From NCBI GenBank assembly GCA_903851415.1, contig CAINOE010000009.1, forward strand, positions 1 through 51,413: a DNA stretch of 51,413 bases, read 5' to 3'. Every line of letters begins with the position of its first letter. Position 1 is the stretch's first letter. Shown piece after piece: positions 34,281-43,077 of the stretch. Below the pieces are notes generated by a model that saw only the letters and a program-made list of their open reading frames with translations, searched no databases and was not told where the DNA came from. Both the position numbers and the translations under genes were made by a program. The stretch comes from an uncultured Rhodopila sp. GTDB lineage: Bacteria > Pseudomonadota > Alphaproteobacteria > Acetobacterales > Acetobacteraceae.

Positions 34281-35723
34281 ATGACGATTCCAACCCGCGT
34301 ACTGGCGCCCTTGATCCTATCGATACTGCTCTGGGGTTCGGCGAACGCCCAACAGGACGTCCCCGCCCGGGCGGCGCCGCCGAACATCGTTTACATCGTC
34401 TCGGACGATCAGGGCTGGAAAGACGTTGGATTTCACGGCTCCGGCATCCGGACGCCGAATATCGACGCGCTGGCCGCGGGAGGCGTCCGATTGGAGCAGT
34501 TCTACGCCCAGCCGATGTGCACGCCGACGCGCGCCGCGCTCATGACCGGCCGTTACCCGTTCCGCTACGGGTTGCAGACGGCGGTGATCCTGTCCACCCA
34601 CACCTACGGGCTTGCGCTGGACGAGTGGCTGTTGCCGCAGGCGCTGAAGGAAGCGGGGTATGAAACCGCGATCACCGGCAAATGGCACCTCGGCCACGGC
34701 GACGCGAAATACTGGCCGCGGCAGCGCGGCTTCGACCACCAGTACGGGCCCCTTATCGGCGAGATCGATTACTTCACGCACGAACAGCATGGGGTTCTCG
34801 ATTGGTACCGGGACAACAAGCCGGTGCGGGAGCCGGGCTACTCGACGACCTTGCTCGGCGACGATGCCGTGAAGCTGATCGAGGACCACGACACGAAGAT
34901 ACCGCTGTTCCTGTATCTGGCGTTCAACGCGCCGCACACGCCGTACCAGGCGCCGCAGGAGTATCTTGATCGTTACATGGATGTGGCCGATACAAGCCGC
35001 CGCGCCTACTCCGCGCAGATAACGGCGATGGATGACCAGATCGGCCGGGTCGTGGCGGCGCTCGATGAGAAGAAGATGCGCGACAACACGCTGATTGTCT
35101 TCCAGAGCGACAACGGCGGCACAAGGAACAAGATGTTCGCCGGCGAAGGCGACATGTCCAAGGTCAATATCCCCGTCGATAACGGTCCGTACCGCGACGG
35201 CAAGGGGTCGCTGTATGAAGGCGGCACCCGGGTGGTCGCGATCATGAACTGGCCGGGAAAGATCAAGGCCGGAGGCACGGTCGGGGGCATGATCCATGTT
35301 GTCGATATGTATCCGACGCTTGTGGGACTGGCCGGCGGCACGTTCGACAGGAATAAGCCGCTCGACGGCCTGGATGTCTGGCCGGCGATCGCCGGGGGCG
35401 CGCCGTCCCCGCGGACCGAGGTGATCTACAATGTGGAGCCGTTCCGCGCCGGTGTGCGGCAGGGCGACTGGAAGCTGATCTGGCGCACGCCGCTTCCGGC
35501 CTCGGTGGAGCTTTACAATATTGCGCAAGACCCTTCCGAGAAGAATGATGTTGCCGCCGCGAATCCGGACAAGGTCGCGGTGTTGCAGAAGCGCGCCAAC
35601 GAATTGGCGGCGACGATGGCCAGGCCGCTGCTGCTGCAAACGGAGTTCCAGGCGCTGCGCGGGCGTCTCAGCCTGCCGCCGGCGCTTCCGGGTGAGGAGT
35701 TGATGTTTGATGAGGAGGATTGA
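34281..35723 (+). CDS. Secreted arylsulfatase
   Basis: 480 aa from ATG 34281; a TTG 15 bp earlier is less likely. Signal peptide to about residue 23 (SANA-Q). It is a type I sulfatase: metal Asp pair in NIVYIVSDDQGW, formylglycine Cys80 in MCTPTRAALMTGRYP, then GKWHLGHG, the LAFNAPHTPYQAP stretch and FQSDNGGTRN. The Cys must be converted to formylglycine by a maturase, not seen in this window. It probably desulfates an organic sulfate ester in the periplasm. Confidence 0.92.
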   Translation: MTIPTRVLAPLILSILLWGSANAQQDVPARAAPPNIVYIVSDDQGWKDVGFHGSGIRTPNIDALAAGGVRLEQFYAQPMCTPTRAALMTGRYPFRYGLQTAVILSTHTYGLALDEWLLPQALKEAGYETAITGKWHLGHGDAKYWPRQRGFDHQYGPLIGEIDYFTHEQHGVLDWYRDNKPVREPGYSTTLLGDDAVKLIEDHDTKIPLFLYLAFNAPHTPYQAPQEYLDRYMDVADTSRRAYSAQITAMDDQIGRVVAALDEKKMRDNTLIVFQSDNGGTRNKMFAGEGDMSKVNIPVDNGPYRDGKGSLYEGGTRVVAIMNWPGKIKAGGTVGGMIHVVDMYPTLVGLAGGTFDRNKPLDGLDVWPAIAGGAPSPRTEVIYNVEPFRAGVRQGDWKLIWRTPLPASVELYNIAQDPSEKNDVAAANPDKVAVLQKRANELAATMARPLLLQTEFQALRGRLSLPPALPGEELMFDEED

Positions 35724-35965
35724 GCGCGGGGTTGGGGAGCGGGAGTTGATGGCGCCGCCGACGCTGGTGGAGACACCGCTTGCTTAACACAGAGGAAGAA
35801 AAGAGGGCCACGGAGGACACAGAGAAGGCAAGTATTGCGCTTCGAGCGCGGCGGATGGTCATTGCGGCCGGCCGGGTATAGTGGCCGGACGCCGAACCCC
35901 GGGACTGACTCGGCGACTACCGGGCAACCATTGACGTTGCTCGGCCGTCTGCCCATTATTGGTGC

Positions 35966-36262
35966 ATGAGCGAACTTGCCGAATCCGAACTGACTGAGAT
36001 TGCCCGCACCGCCGCTTCGAAGGTCCCCGGCCTCGGCACGGTTGAACGTGTCAAAGTGGACGAGCGGTTGGATTCCTCCGATGAGCCCGCCTATTACTTC
36101 TCCTTCGTGTTTGGCCAGGGGCATGATCCGCAGGACCGTGGGTTGGCGCTTATTCGTCTCGGTCAAAACCTGCGCGATGCCTTGATCGACCGTCAGGATA
36201 GCCACTACCCCTATGTGAGATTGCTGACCCGGGCCGACTGGGAGAAGCGCGAAGGTGCCTGA
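35966..36262 (+). CDS. Small protein paired with HEPN protein
   Basis: 98 aa. It has EIARTAASKVPGLGTVERVKVDERL, then YYFSFVFGQGHDPQDRGLALIRLGQNLRDAL and PYVRLLTRADWEKREG. No known family recognised; it lacks the GSxxxG and DxD motifs of a minimal nucleotidyltransferase. It overlaps the HEPN gene by 8 bp. By position it is a candidate antitoxin or partner. Confidence 0.7.
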   Translation: MSELAESELTEIARTAASKVPGLGTVERVKVDERLDSSDEPAYYFSFVFGQGHDPQDRGLALIRLGQNLRDALIDRQDSHYPYVRLLTRADWEKREGA

Positions 36263-36761
36263 TCCGTCCGCTTTGCTTGCGGTCGCCCGTCTGCTTCTGT
36301 CCGCCGAACCCGAGTCGCCCGCGTCCGACGCCCGGCTCCGCCGGGCTGTCTCAACGGCGTATTACGCTCTGTTCCACAAGGTTTTGCGGAGCGGGGCCGA
36401 GTGCTTCATGGGTGCAGGCAAGCAGCAAACCGCCGGGTATGGCCTGTTGTATCGCAGCTTCAATCATGGACGGATGAAGTCAGTCTGCGGGTCGCTGAGT
36501 GTTCAAACGCTCGGCAAGACTCTTCGGCAACAACTTGGCCGGACCGCGGTGAGCCAGGATATGCGCGATTTTGCCGGCGCCTTTGTTACGTTGCAGGACG
36601 CGCGGCATGTTGCCGACTATGATCTGGCAGCAGACTTCAACTTGCTGGCCTCGACGGGCCTTGTCGAGACCGCCGGGTTTGCCATCGCCGCATTCGACCG
36701 GACCTTGCCCGAGGAAAAAGCCGACGTCCTGGCGCTGATGTTGGCCAACTCCAGGGGCTGA
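36255..36761 (+). CDS. HEPN-like protein
   Basis: 168 aa from GTG 36255, coupled to the upstream small gene. LRRAVSTAYYALFHKVLRSGAE in the first third and LQDARHVADYDLAADF in the last third are the hallmarks of HEPN-like four-helix proteins. The catalytic R-x4-6-H of RNase HEPNs is not obvious, so RNase activity is open. HEPN domains are common in toxin-antitoxin and defence gene pairs. It converges with ccoS, with three bases between the stops. Confidence 0.75.
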   Translation: MPDPSALLAVARLLLSAEPESPASDARLRRAVSTAYYALFHKVLRSGAECFMGAGKQQTAGYGLLYRSFNHGRMKSVCGSLSVQTLGKTLRQQLGRTAVSQDMRDFAGAFVTLQDARHVADYDLAADFNLLASTGLVETAGFAIAAFDRTLPEEKADVLALMLANSRG

Positions 36762-36764
36762 CCG

Positions 36765-36905
36765 CTAATCGTCGTCGAACAGAATCCGGTTCGCCGCGCC
36801 GTCCAGGTCGTCGTACTGCCCGGTCCGCAGCGACCACAGAAACGCCGCCAGCCCGAGTGCCGCGATCACCAAACTCACCGCCAGCAGAAACAATAGGATC
36901 GTCAT
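36765..36905 (-). CDS. ccoS: cbb3 oxidase maturation protein CcoS
   Basis: 46 aa from ATG 36905. One membrane helix (ILLFLLAVSLVIAALGLAAFLW) is followed by the family tail SLRTGQYDDLDGAANRILFDDD. CcoS is needed for cofactor insertion into the cbb3 oxidase. The start overlaps the ccoI stop by 4 bp. It is the last gene of the cbb3 operon. Confidence 0.95.
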   Translation of the reverse strand: MTILLFLLAVSLVIAALGLAAFLWSLRTGQYDDLDGAANRILFDDD

Positions 36906-39373
36906 GCGTCCGTCCTTCCGTGCAAGCGCAGGCTGTTCGCCATCACCAGCAGTGACGAACCCGACATCGCGGCCGCGGCCAGCCACGGGGTGACCCACCC
37001 GCACACCGCCAGCGGCACCATCAGCACGTTATACCCGATCGACAGCGCCAGGTTCTGCCGCATGACCGAGCGCGACCGCCGCGCCGTCCGCAGCGCCAGC
37101 GCCACCGGTCCCAGTTTCGCGCCCTGGAACACAAGGTCCGCCACCGTCTGGCTGACATCCGCCGCGGTGGACGGAGACGCCGACACCGAGGCCGCCGCCA
37201 GCGCCGGGCTGTCGTTCAGGCCGTCGCCCACCATCAGCACTTTCCCGCCGTTCGCGCCCATGGCCTCGATCAGCGCCACCTTGTCCACGGGCGAGCAGCC
37301 CGCCCGCCAGTCCGCGATCCCGAGCGCCGCCGCGATCCGCTCGACCTGAGCCGGACGGTCGCCCGACAGCAGCGCCAGCCTCAGGCCCATCGAGCGGAGG
37401 CGATCGACCGTCTGCACCGCATCCGCCCGCAGCCTTTCATCGAAGCCGAAGCGAACCGGCGCCGCGCCGGGGCGGCTCAGCCACAGTTCCGGTCCCGCCG
37501 CCGCGCCGTCGAACCCGCCGCAGAACGCCCGGCTGCCCAGACGGATTTCACCCGCTTCCGTCATCCGGCTCAGTCCCTGCCCCGGATGCTCGGTCACGTC
37601 CGGCGCCGGCGCGATCCGTCCGGCCGCGGCGACCAGGGACCGGGCGAGCGGGTGCCGGCTGCACGCCGCCATCGCCGCCGCCTCGGCCAATGCGTCCGCA
37701 TCGCCGCACGACGCCAGGGCCAGCAGAGGTTCCGTCAATGTGCCGGTCTTGTCGAACACGACGGTATCGACATCCGCCAGCCGTTCGAGCGCGGTCGGGG
37801 ATTTCAGCAGCATCCCGCCGCGGAACAGCCGCCCTGTGGCGATCACCTGCACCGCCGGCACCGCCAGCGCCAGGGCGCAGGGGCAGGTGACGATCAGCAC
37901 CGAAACAGCGGTCAGCAGCGCCTGGCCAACCGGCACCCCGGCGACGAAGAACCACCACAGGAACGCCGCCACCGCGCAGACATGCACCGTGGGCGCGTAG
38001 CGCCGCGCCACCCTGTCGGCGAGCACCACGAACCGGCCGCGCCGCGCCTCCGCCGCCTCGATCAGCCGCACGCACTCGGCGAGCAGGGTGGACCCGCCGA
38101 TGGCCGTTGCCCGCACGGTCAGGGTCGCGCCGAGATTCAGGCTGCCGGCGAAGACCGTGGTTCCGGGTTCGGCCAGCACCGGCAGGCTTTCCCCGGTCAC
38201 CAGGCTGGCGTCGAGCGAGGCGGCGCCGGTTTCGACGACGCCGTCGCAGCCGATGCGCTCGCCGGAGGCGACCAGGATGCGGTCGCCCTCGGCCACCTGC
38301 TCCTGGGCGCGGCGGCGCACCGTCCCGTCCGGTTGCAGCACGGCGACATCGGTCATGCGCAGAGTAAGCAATTGTTCCGCGGTGGCGCGGGCGCGTCCGC
38401 GGGCGCGGTGGTCCAGCACGCGCCCGATCAGCAGGAAGAACAGCAGGGTAACGGCGGAATCGAAGTACGTGTCGGGGCCGCGCTGAATCGTCTGGACCAG
38501 GCTCATGCCGGTGACCAGCAGGACGCCGATGCCGATCGGCACATCCATGTTGGTCCGGCCATGGCGCAGCGCGGCGAAGGCGGAGCCGAAAAACGGGCGG
38601 CCGGCATAGGCGACGGCCGGCATGGCGATCAGCGCCGAGACCCAGTGCAGCAGCGCCACCGTGGCCGGACCGATAACGCCGCTCTCGCCGGCCCAGATTG
38701 CCACCGACATCAGCATCACGTTGACGGCGGCGAACCCGGCGACGGCGAGGCAGCGCAGCAGCATCCGCCCCTTGCGGTCCTGCGCCGCGTTCAGCGCGGT
38801 CATGTCGAACGGCACCAGCCGGTAGCCGAGCGCCTCGATCGCCGCGACCAGGCGGTCCGCCTCCTCCGGTAGGCCGCGCCACGCCAGATGCAGGCGGCGG
38901 GTGGTCATGTTGACGCGGCCCGCCAGGATGTCCGGCTGCCTCGCCAGAACCGACTCGATCAGCCAGACGCAGGCGCCGCATTGCAGCCCATCGACGGCGA
39001 GGGTCAGTTCGAATCCGCCGTCGGGCCGGGAGACGGCGTGCCGGGCGAGGTCCCAACGTTCGGCCGGTTCCGGCCGCAGCGCGCGGGCGCCGAGGTCGAG
39101 CAGCCGTTGCTGATAGTAGCGGCCCAGCCCGAGGCCCTGGATGATCCCGTAGGCCGCCTCGCACCCCGGGCAGCAGAACCGCGTGCCGGCGGGGGCCGGG
39201 AGACCGCAATGGACGCAGGCGGGGGCGGCGGGCGGAAGCGGCAGGTCGAGGGTGGCGCCCTCCAGCCCGTCATGGCCCGGCGTGTCCGGGCCATCCACGC
39301 CAGCACGTGCCGCGAGAGGTGGCCCGGACGAGCCGGGCCATGACGGGGGTGGTAGGAGGCGGGCGCCGATCAC
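36902..39373 (-). CDS. ccoI: Copper P1B-type ATPase CcoI (FixI)
   Basis: 823 aa from GTG 39373, whose GTGA overlaps the ccoH stop. It supplies copper for the CcoN active site. In order: Cys-rich N-terminus (CVHCGLPAPAGTRFCCPGCEAAYGI), heavy-metal domain DGLQCGACVWLIE, eight membrane helices, TGES, metal motif CPC (VTCPCALALAVP), phosphorylation site DKTGT, SRHPLAR and GDGLNDSPAL. From this start, residues about 8-36 are encoded by a REP pair, giving PPSWPGSSGPP and DGPDTPGHDGLEGA, unlike known CcoI proteins. The frame is open to 39961, but that part is the shadow of ccoH. Confidence 0.93.
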   Translation of the reverse strand: MIGARLLPPPSWPGSSGPPLAARAGVDGPDTPGHDGLEGATLDLPLPPAAPACVHCGLPAPAGTRFCCPGCEAAYGIIQGLGLGRYYQQRLLDLGARALRPEPAERWDLARHAVSRPDGGFELTLAVDGLQCGACVWLIESVLARQPDILAGRVNMTTRRLHLAWRGLPEEADRLVAAIEALGYRLVPFDMTALNAAQDRKGRMLLRCLAVAGFAAVNVMLMSVAIWAGESGVIGPATVALLHWVSALIAMPAVAYAGRPFFGSAFAALRHGRTNMDVPIGIGVLLVTGMSLVQTIQRGPDTYFDSAVTLLFFLLIGRVLDHRARGRARATAEQLLTLRMTDVAVLQPDGTVRRRAQEQVAEGDRILVASGERIGCDGVVETGAASLDASLVTGESLPVLAEPGTTVFAGSLNLGATLTVRATAIGGSTLLAECVRLIEAAEARRGRFVVLADRVARRYAPTVHVCAVAAFLWWFFVAGVPVGQALLTAVSVLIVTCPCALALAVPAVQVIATGRLFRGGMLLKSPTALERLADVDTVVFDKTGTLTEPLLALASCGDADALAEAAAMAACSRHPLARSLVAAAGRIAPAPDVTEHPGQGLSRMTEAGEIRLGSRAFCGGFDGAAAGPELWLSRPGAAPVRFGFDERLRADAVQTVDRLRSMGLRLALLSGDRPAQVERIAAALGIADWRAGCSPVDKVALIEAMGANGGKVLMVGDGLNDSPALAAASVSASPSTAADVSQTVADLVFQGAKLGPVALALRTARRSRSVMRQNLALSIGYNVLMVPLAVCGWVTPWLAAAAMSGSSLLVMANSLRLHGRTDA
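39269..39344. repeat. REP-like pair, copy 5, inside the ccoI 5' end
   Basis: Two palindromes in inverted orientation (39269-39297 and 39318-39344) lie after the ccoH stop and inside the ccoI frame. No stop codon occurs in the ccoI frame across them. Confidence 0.85.
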
Positions 39374-39831
39374 TTCACCAGGACGCGCCGCGTCGCAGTG
39401 TAACGGTCCCCGCCCGAGGTCACCGTCATCAGGATGTCCCATTGCCCGAACGCCAGCGGCGCATCGGCCTGATACCGCACCGCGTCGAGCGCCCGGAACG
39501 TCAGCACGGTGCTCTCCGGCGGGCCCAGCGGCCGCTCGGCATGCGCATCGATGACGGCACCGGACAGCGGAGCGCCGCTCTTGTCGGTCAGCCGCAGCAG
39601 CGCATGCCCGCCGTCGTCCACCGCGGACTCCACCTGCCAGCCCAAAGCCGCCTGTTTCGCCGCGGTTGCCAGCACCTTGTCGTAGCCGTTGCTGAGGTCG
39701 AACCCGTCCGTCCCGGCCGCCCCGGGGAAGCTGTTCACCGCGGCATAGATGAAATAGCCGTTGACCGCGAAGACGACGCCCATCGACACGAACAGGGCGT
39801 GGGGAAACCAGCGATAAGCAGTTCTGTCCAT
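39370..39831 (-). CDS. ccoH: cbb3 oxidase assembly protein CcoH (FixH)
   Basis: 153 aa. One N-terminal membrane helix (FPHALFVSMGVVFAVNGYFIYAAV) carries a periplasmic domain with FDLSNGYDKVLA, ALGWQVES, AERPLGPPE and GQWDILMTVT, all typical of FixH. It interacts with CcoI and assists assembly. It starts 20 bp after ccoG. Confidence 0.93.
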   Translation of the reverse strand: MDRTAYRWFPHALFVSMGVVFAVNGYFIYAAVNSFPGAAGTDGFDLSNGYDKVLATAAKQAALGWQVESAVDDGGHALLRLTDKSGAPLSGAVIDAHAERPLGPPESTVLTFRALDAVRYQADAPLAFGQWDILMTVTSGGDRYTATRRVLVK

Positions 39832-39851
39832 GATGTTCTCCCGTTCCGTCC

Positions 39852-41333
39852 TCAGCGCGTGCCGCCGGCATATCCGGCCGGCCCCATGAACACCGAGTGG
39901 TACACCGTCTGCGCCCCGGTCGTGGTGTCGCGCAAAATGAAATCCACCGGCTGCGAGCCATCCGTCAGCGCCGCCGGCCGGGCCGTCACCAGCAGCCGGA
40001 ATGTCTCCACCTCATCGGACGACCCCAGCACGCGCAGCGTGGAACCCGGGGTCGTGTCGCCCTCGGCGATCGCCAGCTTCGCGTCCGGCAGCCCGCTGAT
40101 GCTCAGGTCGTAGGCGCCGTTGGTCTGCGACTTGTTGACGATCTTAAGCGTGTAGCCGTTGCGCAGGCTGCCATCCGCCAGCGGCACGAACAGCGGCGCG
40201 CGATCCCGCAGCACCGACAGCCCGAGCGTGGACCGCGTCAGCAAGGCGGTGCTCAGGCCGATGACCGCGATCGTCAGCGCCGTCACATAAATCATGGTGC
40301 GCGGCCGGAAGAACCGGATCGGCTCGTGCGTGCCGAGCTTCTTCGCCGCCTGCCGGGCCAGCGTATCCCACGCGATCAATCCCTTCGGCCGCCCGGTTCG
40401 CTCCATCACGTGGTTGCACGCATCCATGCACAGGCCGCAATTGATGCACTCAAGCTGGATGCCGTCGCGGATGTCGATGCCGGTGGGGCAGACGGTGACG
40501 CACAGGCTGCAATCGACGCAGTCGCCCGCCGCCGGACCGCCTTCCGCCCGCTTGCCGCGCAGGCGAGGCTCGCCGCGCCACGCCTGGTAGGTGACGGTGA
40601 AACTCTGGTCGTCCAGCATCGCCGCCTGGAAGCGTGGCCAGGGGCACATGTAGGTGCAGACCTGCTCGCGCGCCCACCCGGCCAACCCGTAGGTGGTCAG
40701 GGTGAACAGCCAGGTGAAGACATAAACCGGAGTGGCGGCCTCGCCGGTCCAGAAATCGACGGTCACGGTGGGGGCGTCGACGAAGTACATGATCCAGGCG
40801 CCGCCGGTCCAGAAGGCGATGAACAGCCAGATGCCGTGCTTGACGACCTTCTTCCAGATCGTGTCGGCGTTCAGCGGGGCGGCGTCGCGCGCCATGCGCT
40901 CGTTGCGGTCGCCCTCGATCTCCCGCTCGATCCACATGAACAGATCGGTCCACACCGTCTGCGGGCAGGTGTAGCCGCACCAGACGCGGCCAATCAGGCT
41001 GGTCACCAGGAACAGGCTGACCGCGGCCATGATCAGGATGCCGGCCAGCAGCCAGATGTCCTGCGGCCAGAGCTCAAGGCTGAAGAAATAGAACCGCTGA
41101 GTGGAAAGGTCGAGCAGCACCGCCTGGCTCGGCTGGTTGGGTCCGCGATACCAGCGGACCCAGGGCAGCACGTAATAGATGGTCAGGCAGGCGATCAGGA
41201 TCGCCCATTTGATCCGGCGCACCGGGCCGCGCACCGACTTCGGATAAATCCGAAGCCGATCGGCGTAAAGATGGTGCTGAACCGCGTCCTGCTCAGTCCG
41301 GAGGCGGCTCTCGACTTTACTGATGCGCGACAC
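39852..41333 (-). CDS. ccoG: cbb3 oxidase accessory iron-sulfur protein CcoG
   Basis: 493 aa. Membrane helices flank two iron-sulfur sites: CVDCSLCVTVCPTGIDIRDG and CINCGLCMDACNHVMERTGRPKGLI, plus further cysteines in VWCGYTCPQTVWTDLFMWIE and CTYMCPWPRFQ. The C-terminus is an immunoglobulin-like periplasmic domain. CcoG has been shown to act as a cupric reductase that feeds copper delivery to the oxidase. It starts 8 bp after ccoP. Confidence 0.95.
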   Translation of the reverse strand: MSRISKVESRLRTEQDAVQHHLYADRLRIYPKSVRGPVRRIKWAILIACLTIYYVLPWVRWYRGPNQPSQAVLLDLSTQRFYFFSLELWPQDIWLLAGILIMAAVSLFLVTSLIGRVWCGYTCPQTVWTDLFMWIEREIEGDRNERMARDAAPLNADTIWKKVVKHGIWLFIAFWTGGAWIMYFVDAPTVTVDFWTGEAATPVYVFTWLFTLTTYGLAGWAREQVCTYMCPWPRFQAAMLDDQSFTVTYQAWRGEPRLRGKRAEGGPAAGDCVDCSLCVTVCPTGIDIRDGIQLECINCGLCMDACNHVMERTGRPKGLIAWDTLARQAAKKLGTHEPIRFFRPRTMIYVTALTIAVIGLSTALLTRSTLGLSVLRDRAPLFVPLADGSLRNGYTLKIVNKSQTNGAYDLSISGLPDAKLAIAEGDTTPGSTLRVLGSSDEVETFRLLVTARPAALTDGSQPVDFILRDTTTGAQTVYHSVFMGPAGYAGGTR

Positions 41334-41341
41334 GATGGCTC

Positions 41342-42214
41342 CTACTCGCCGCCGCCCAGTGCATGAACGTACAGAGTGACCGCCTTGATCGTTGCGGGAT
41401 CAAGCCGGTGGTTCCAGTTCGGCATCACGCCCTGGCGGGGCAGCGTGACCTGCGCGACGATGGTCTCGCGGGCGTCGCCATACAAGTGAATATGGCTGTT
41501 CAGCCTTGGCGCGCCGACGATGCGGTTGCCCTCGCCGTTCTCGCCGTGGCAGGCGGCGCAGTTCTCGGCGAAGATTTTCGCCCCGGCCGAGACGTCCTGC
41601 CCCTCCGTCTTGTGGCCGTAGAAGGTGGACCAGACGAAATCGGCGACCTGCTGGACTTCCTGCGGCTTCAGCAGGCCGTCGGCGCCGAAATGCGGCATCG
41701 CGCTGTTGCGGGCCTCATCGTCGCCGCTGCGGATGCCGTGGGTGACGGTCTGCTGGATGTCATCCAGCGTGCCGCCCCACAGCCAGGACCCGGCGGCGAG
41801 CGCCGGATAGCCGATATGCCCGCCGCCGCCGGCCCCGTGACAGGGCTGGCAATTCTCCGCGAACGTGATCCGTCCATCCGTCATCGCCACTTCCAGCAAC
41901 TGCGGATCCGCCTTGATCTGCTCGAACGACAGGGAGCCGATCTTGTCGAGGGAGACTTTGCGGATGGCGGTGAGCCTGGCGACTTCGGCGTCCACCATCT
42001 TCCGCTGCGAGTAGCCCATCACGCCGTGCCAGTAGCCCGGCCCGTACGGAATGGACGGATACAGAAAGAAGATCACAAAGGCGATGCCGATGCAGGCGTA
42101 GAAGGTATACAGCCACCATTTCGGCAGCGGCGTATCCAGCTCCTTGATGCCGTCCCACTCATGGCCCGTCGTATCGCGGCCGGAGACGGCATCCTTTTCG
42201 ATCTTGGTTGGCAC
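41342..42214 (-). CDS. ccoP: cbb3 oxidase diheme subunit CcoP
   Basis: 290 aa from GTG 42214, which shares one base with the ccoQ stop. An N-terminal membrane helix (WWLYTFYACIGIAFVIFFLYP) precedes two c-type heme sites, CQPCHGAGG and CAACHGENGEGN, each with a distal Met region. It receives electrons from soluble cytochromes and passes them to CcoO. Confidence 0.96.
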   Translation of the reverse strand: MPTKIEKDAVSGRDTTGHEWDGIKELDTPLPKWWLYTFYACIGIAFVIFFLYPSIPYGPGYWHGVMGYSQRKMVDAEVARLTAIRKVSLDKIGSLSFEQIKADPQLLEVAMTDGRITFAENCQPCHGAGGGGHIGYPALAAGSWLWGGTLDDIQQTVTHGIRSGDDEARNSAMPHFGADGLLKPQEVQQVADFVWSTFYGHKTEGQDVSAGAKIFAENCAACHGENGEGNRIVGAPRLNSHIHLYGDARETIVAQVTLPRQGVMPNWNHRLDPATIKAVTLYVHALGGGE

Positions 42215-42357
42215 TACACGTCATCCTCAAACGGAATACGACCCTGCTTCTCGATCTCCTGCTTGCGCCCCGGCCAGTAGGTGGCCACGACGATCAGCAC
42301 GAACACGATGGTCATTGGCACCACGGAGTAATGTTGCACCCATTGAAGCGCGGTCAT
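42214..42357 (-). CDS. ccoQ: cbb3 oxidase small subunit CcoQ
   Basis: 47 aa from ATG 42357, too short for routine gene finding. One membrane helix (MTIVFVLIVVATYW) is followed by PGRKQEIEKQGRIPFEDDV, the standard CcoQ tail. Its start overlaps the ccoO stop by 4 bp and its stop overlaps the ccoP start by 1 bp. It stabilises the complex. Confidence 0.95.
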   Translation of the reverse strand: MTALQWVQHYSVVPMTIVFVLIVVATYWPGRKQEIEKQGRIPFEDDV

Positions 42358-43073
42358 TGCCGGAGCCTTTCGGTGTTGGTGTCAGCGAAGTTCACCAGGG
42401 TGCCGAGCATTTGCAGATAGGCGACCAGGGCGTCCGCCTCGGTGACCACCTGCCCGTTGCCGGAGGCGTAGTTGGCCTTCGGATATCGCGCCAGCAGCTT
42501 CGCGTTATCCGCCGCCGGATCCGCCTGCGTCAGCAGATCGGCCTTCGCATTGGCGATTTCGTCGTCGGTGTACGGCGTCCCGAGCGTCCGCAGCGTGCGC
42601 ATCCGGTCCTGGATGTCATCGGTCTGCAACGGGGTTTCGCCCAGGAAGGCGTAGTGCGGCATCAGCGACTCCGGCACCAGCGACTGGGCGTTCCGCAGAT
42701 GCGCGTAGTGCCAGTCGTTGGAGTACTTGCCGCCGACGCGCGCCAGATCCGGACCGATGCGCTTCGATCCCCACTGGAACGGGTGGTCATACATGCTTTC
42801 GGCGGCGATCGAGTAGTGGCCGTAGCGCTCGACCTCATCGCGCAGGGTGCGGATCTGCTGGCTGTGGCACAGGTAGCAGCCTTCCCGCACGTAGATGTCG
42901 CGTCCCCGCAGCTCCAGCGGGGAGTAGGGGCGGATGCCGTCCACATGCTCGACGGTCGTCTCGATCGTGAACAGAGGCACGATCTCGACGATGCCGCCGA
43001 TGGAGATGGTCAGCAGCGAACCGATGAGAAGCAGGAATGCGTTCTTCTCGAACCATTCGTGGCGAATGAACAT
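42354..43073 (-). CDS. ccoO: cbb3 oxidase monoheme subunit CcoO
   Basis: 239 aa. An N-terminal helix (LLLIGSLLTISIGGIVEIVPLF) is followed by REGCYLCHSQQIR, the single c-heme site, and SKRIGPDLARVGGKYSNDWHYAHL with the heme environment. It starts 4 bp after the ccoN stop. Confidence 0.96.
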   Translation of the reverse strand: MFIRHEWFEKNAFLLLIGSLLTISIGGIVEIVPLFTIETTVEHVDGIRPYSPLELRGRDIYVREGCYLCHSQQIRTLRDEVERYGHYSIAAESMYDHPFQWGSKRIGPDLARVGGKYSNDWHYAHLRNAQSLVPESLMPHYAFLGETPLQTDDIQDRMRTLRTLGTPYTDDEIANAKADLLTQADPAADNAKLLARYPKANYASGNGQVVTEADALVAYLQMLGTLVNFADTNTERLRQ

Positions 43074-43077
43074 GGTC

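Noticed and set aside
39897..41366. 489-residue plus-strand open frame opposite ccoG
   Set aside because: Antisense of a gene with clear iron-sulfur motifs; composition is typical of a shadow frame.
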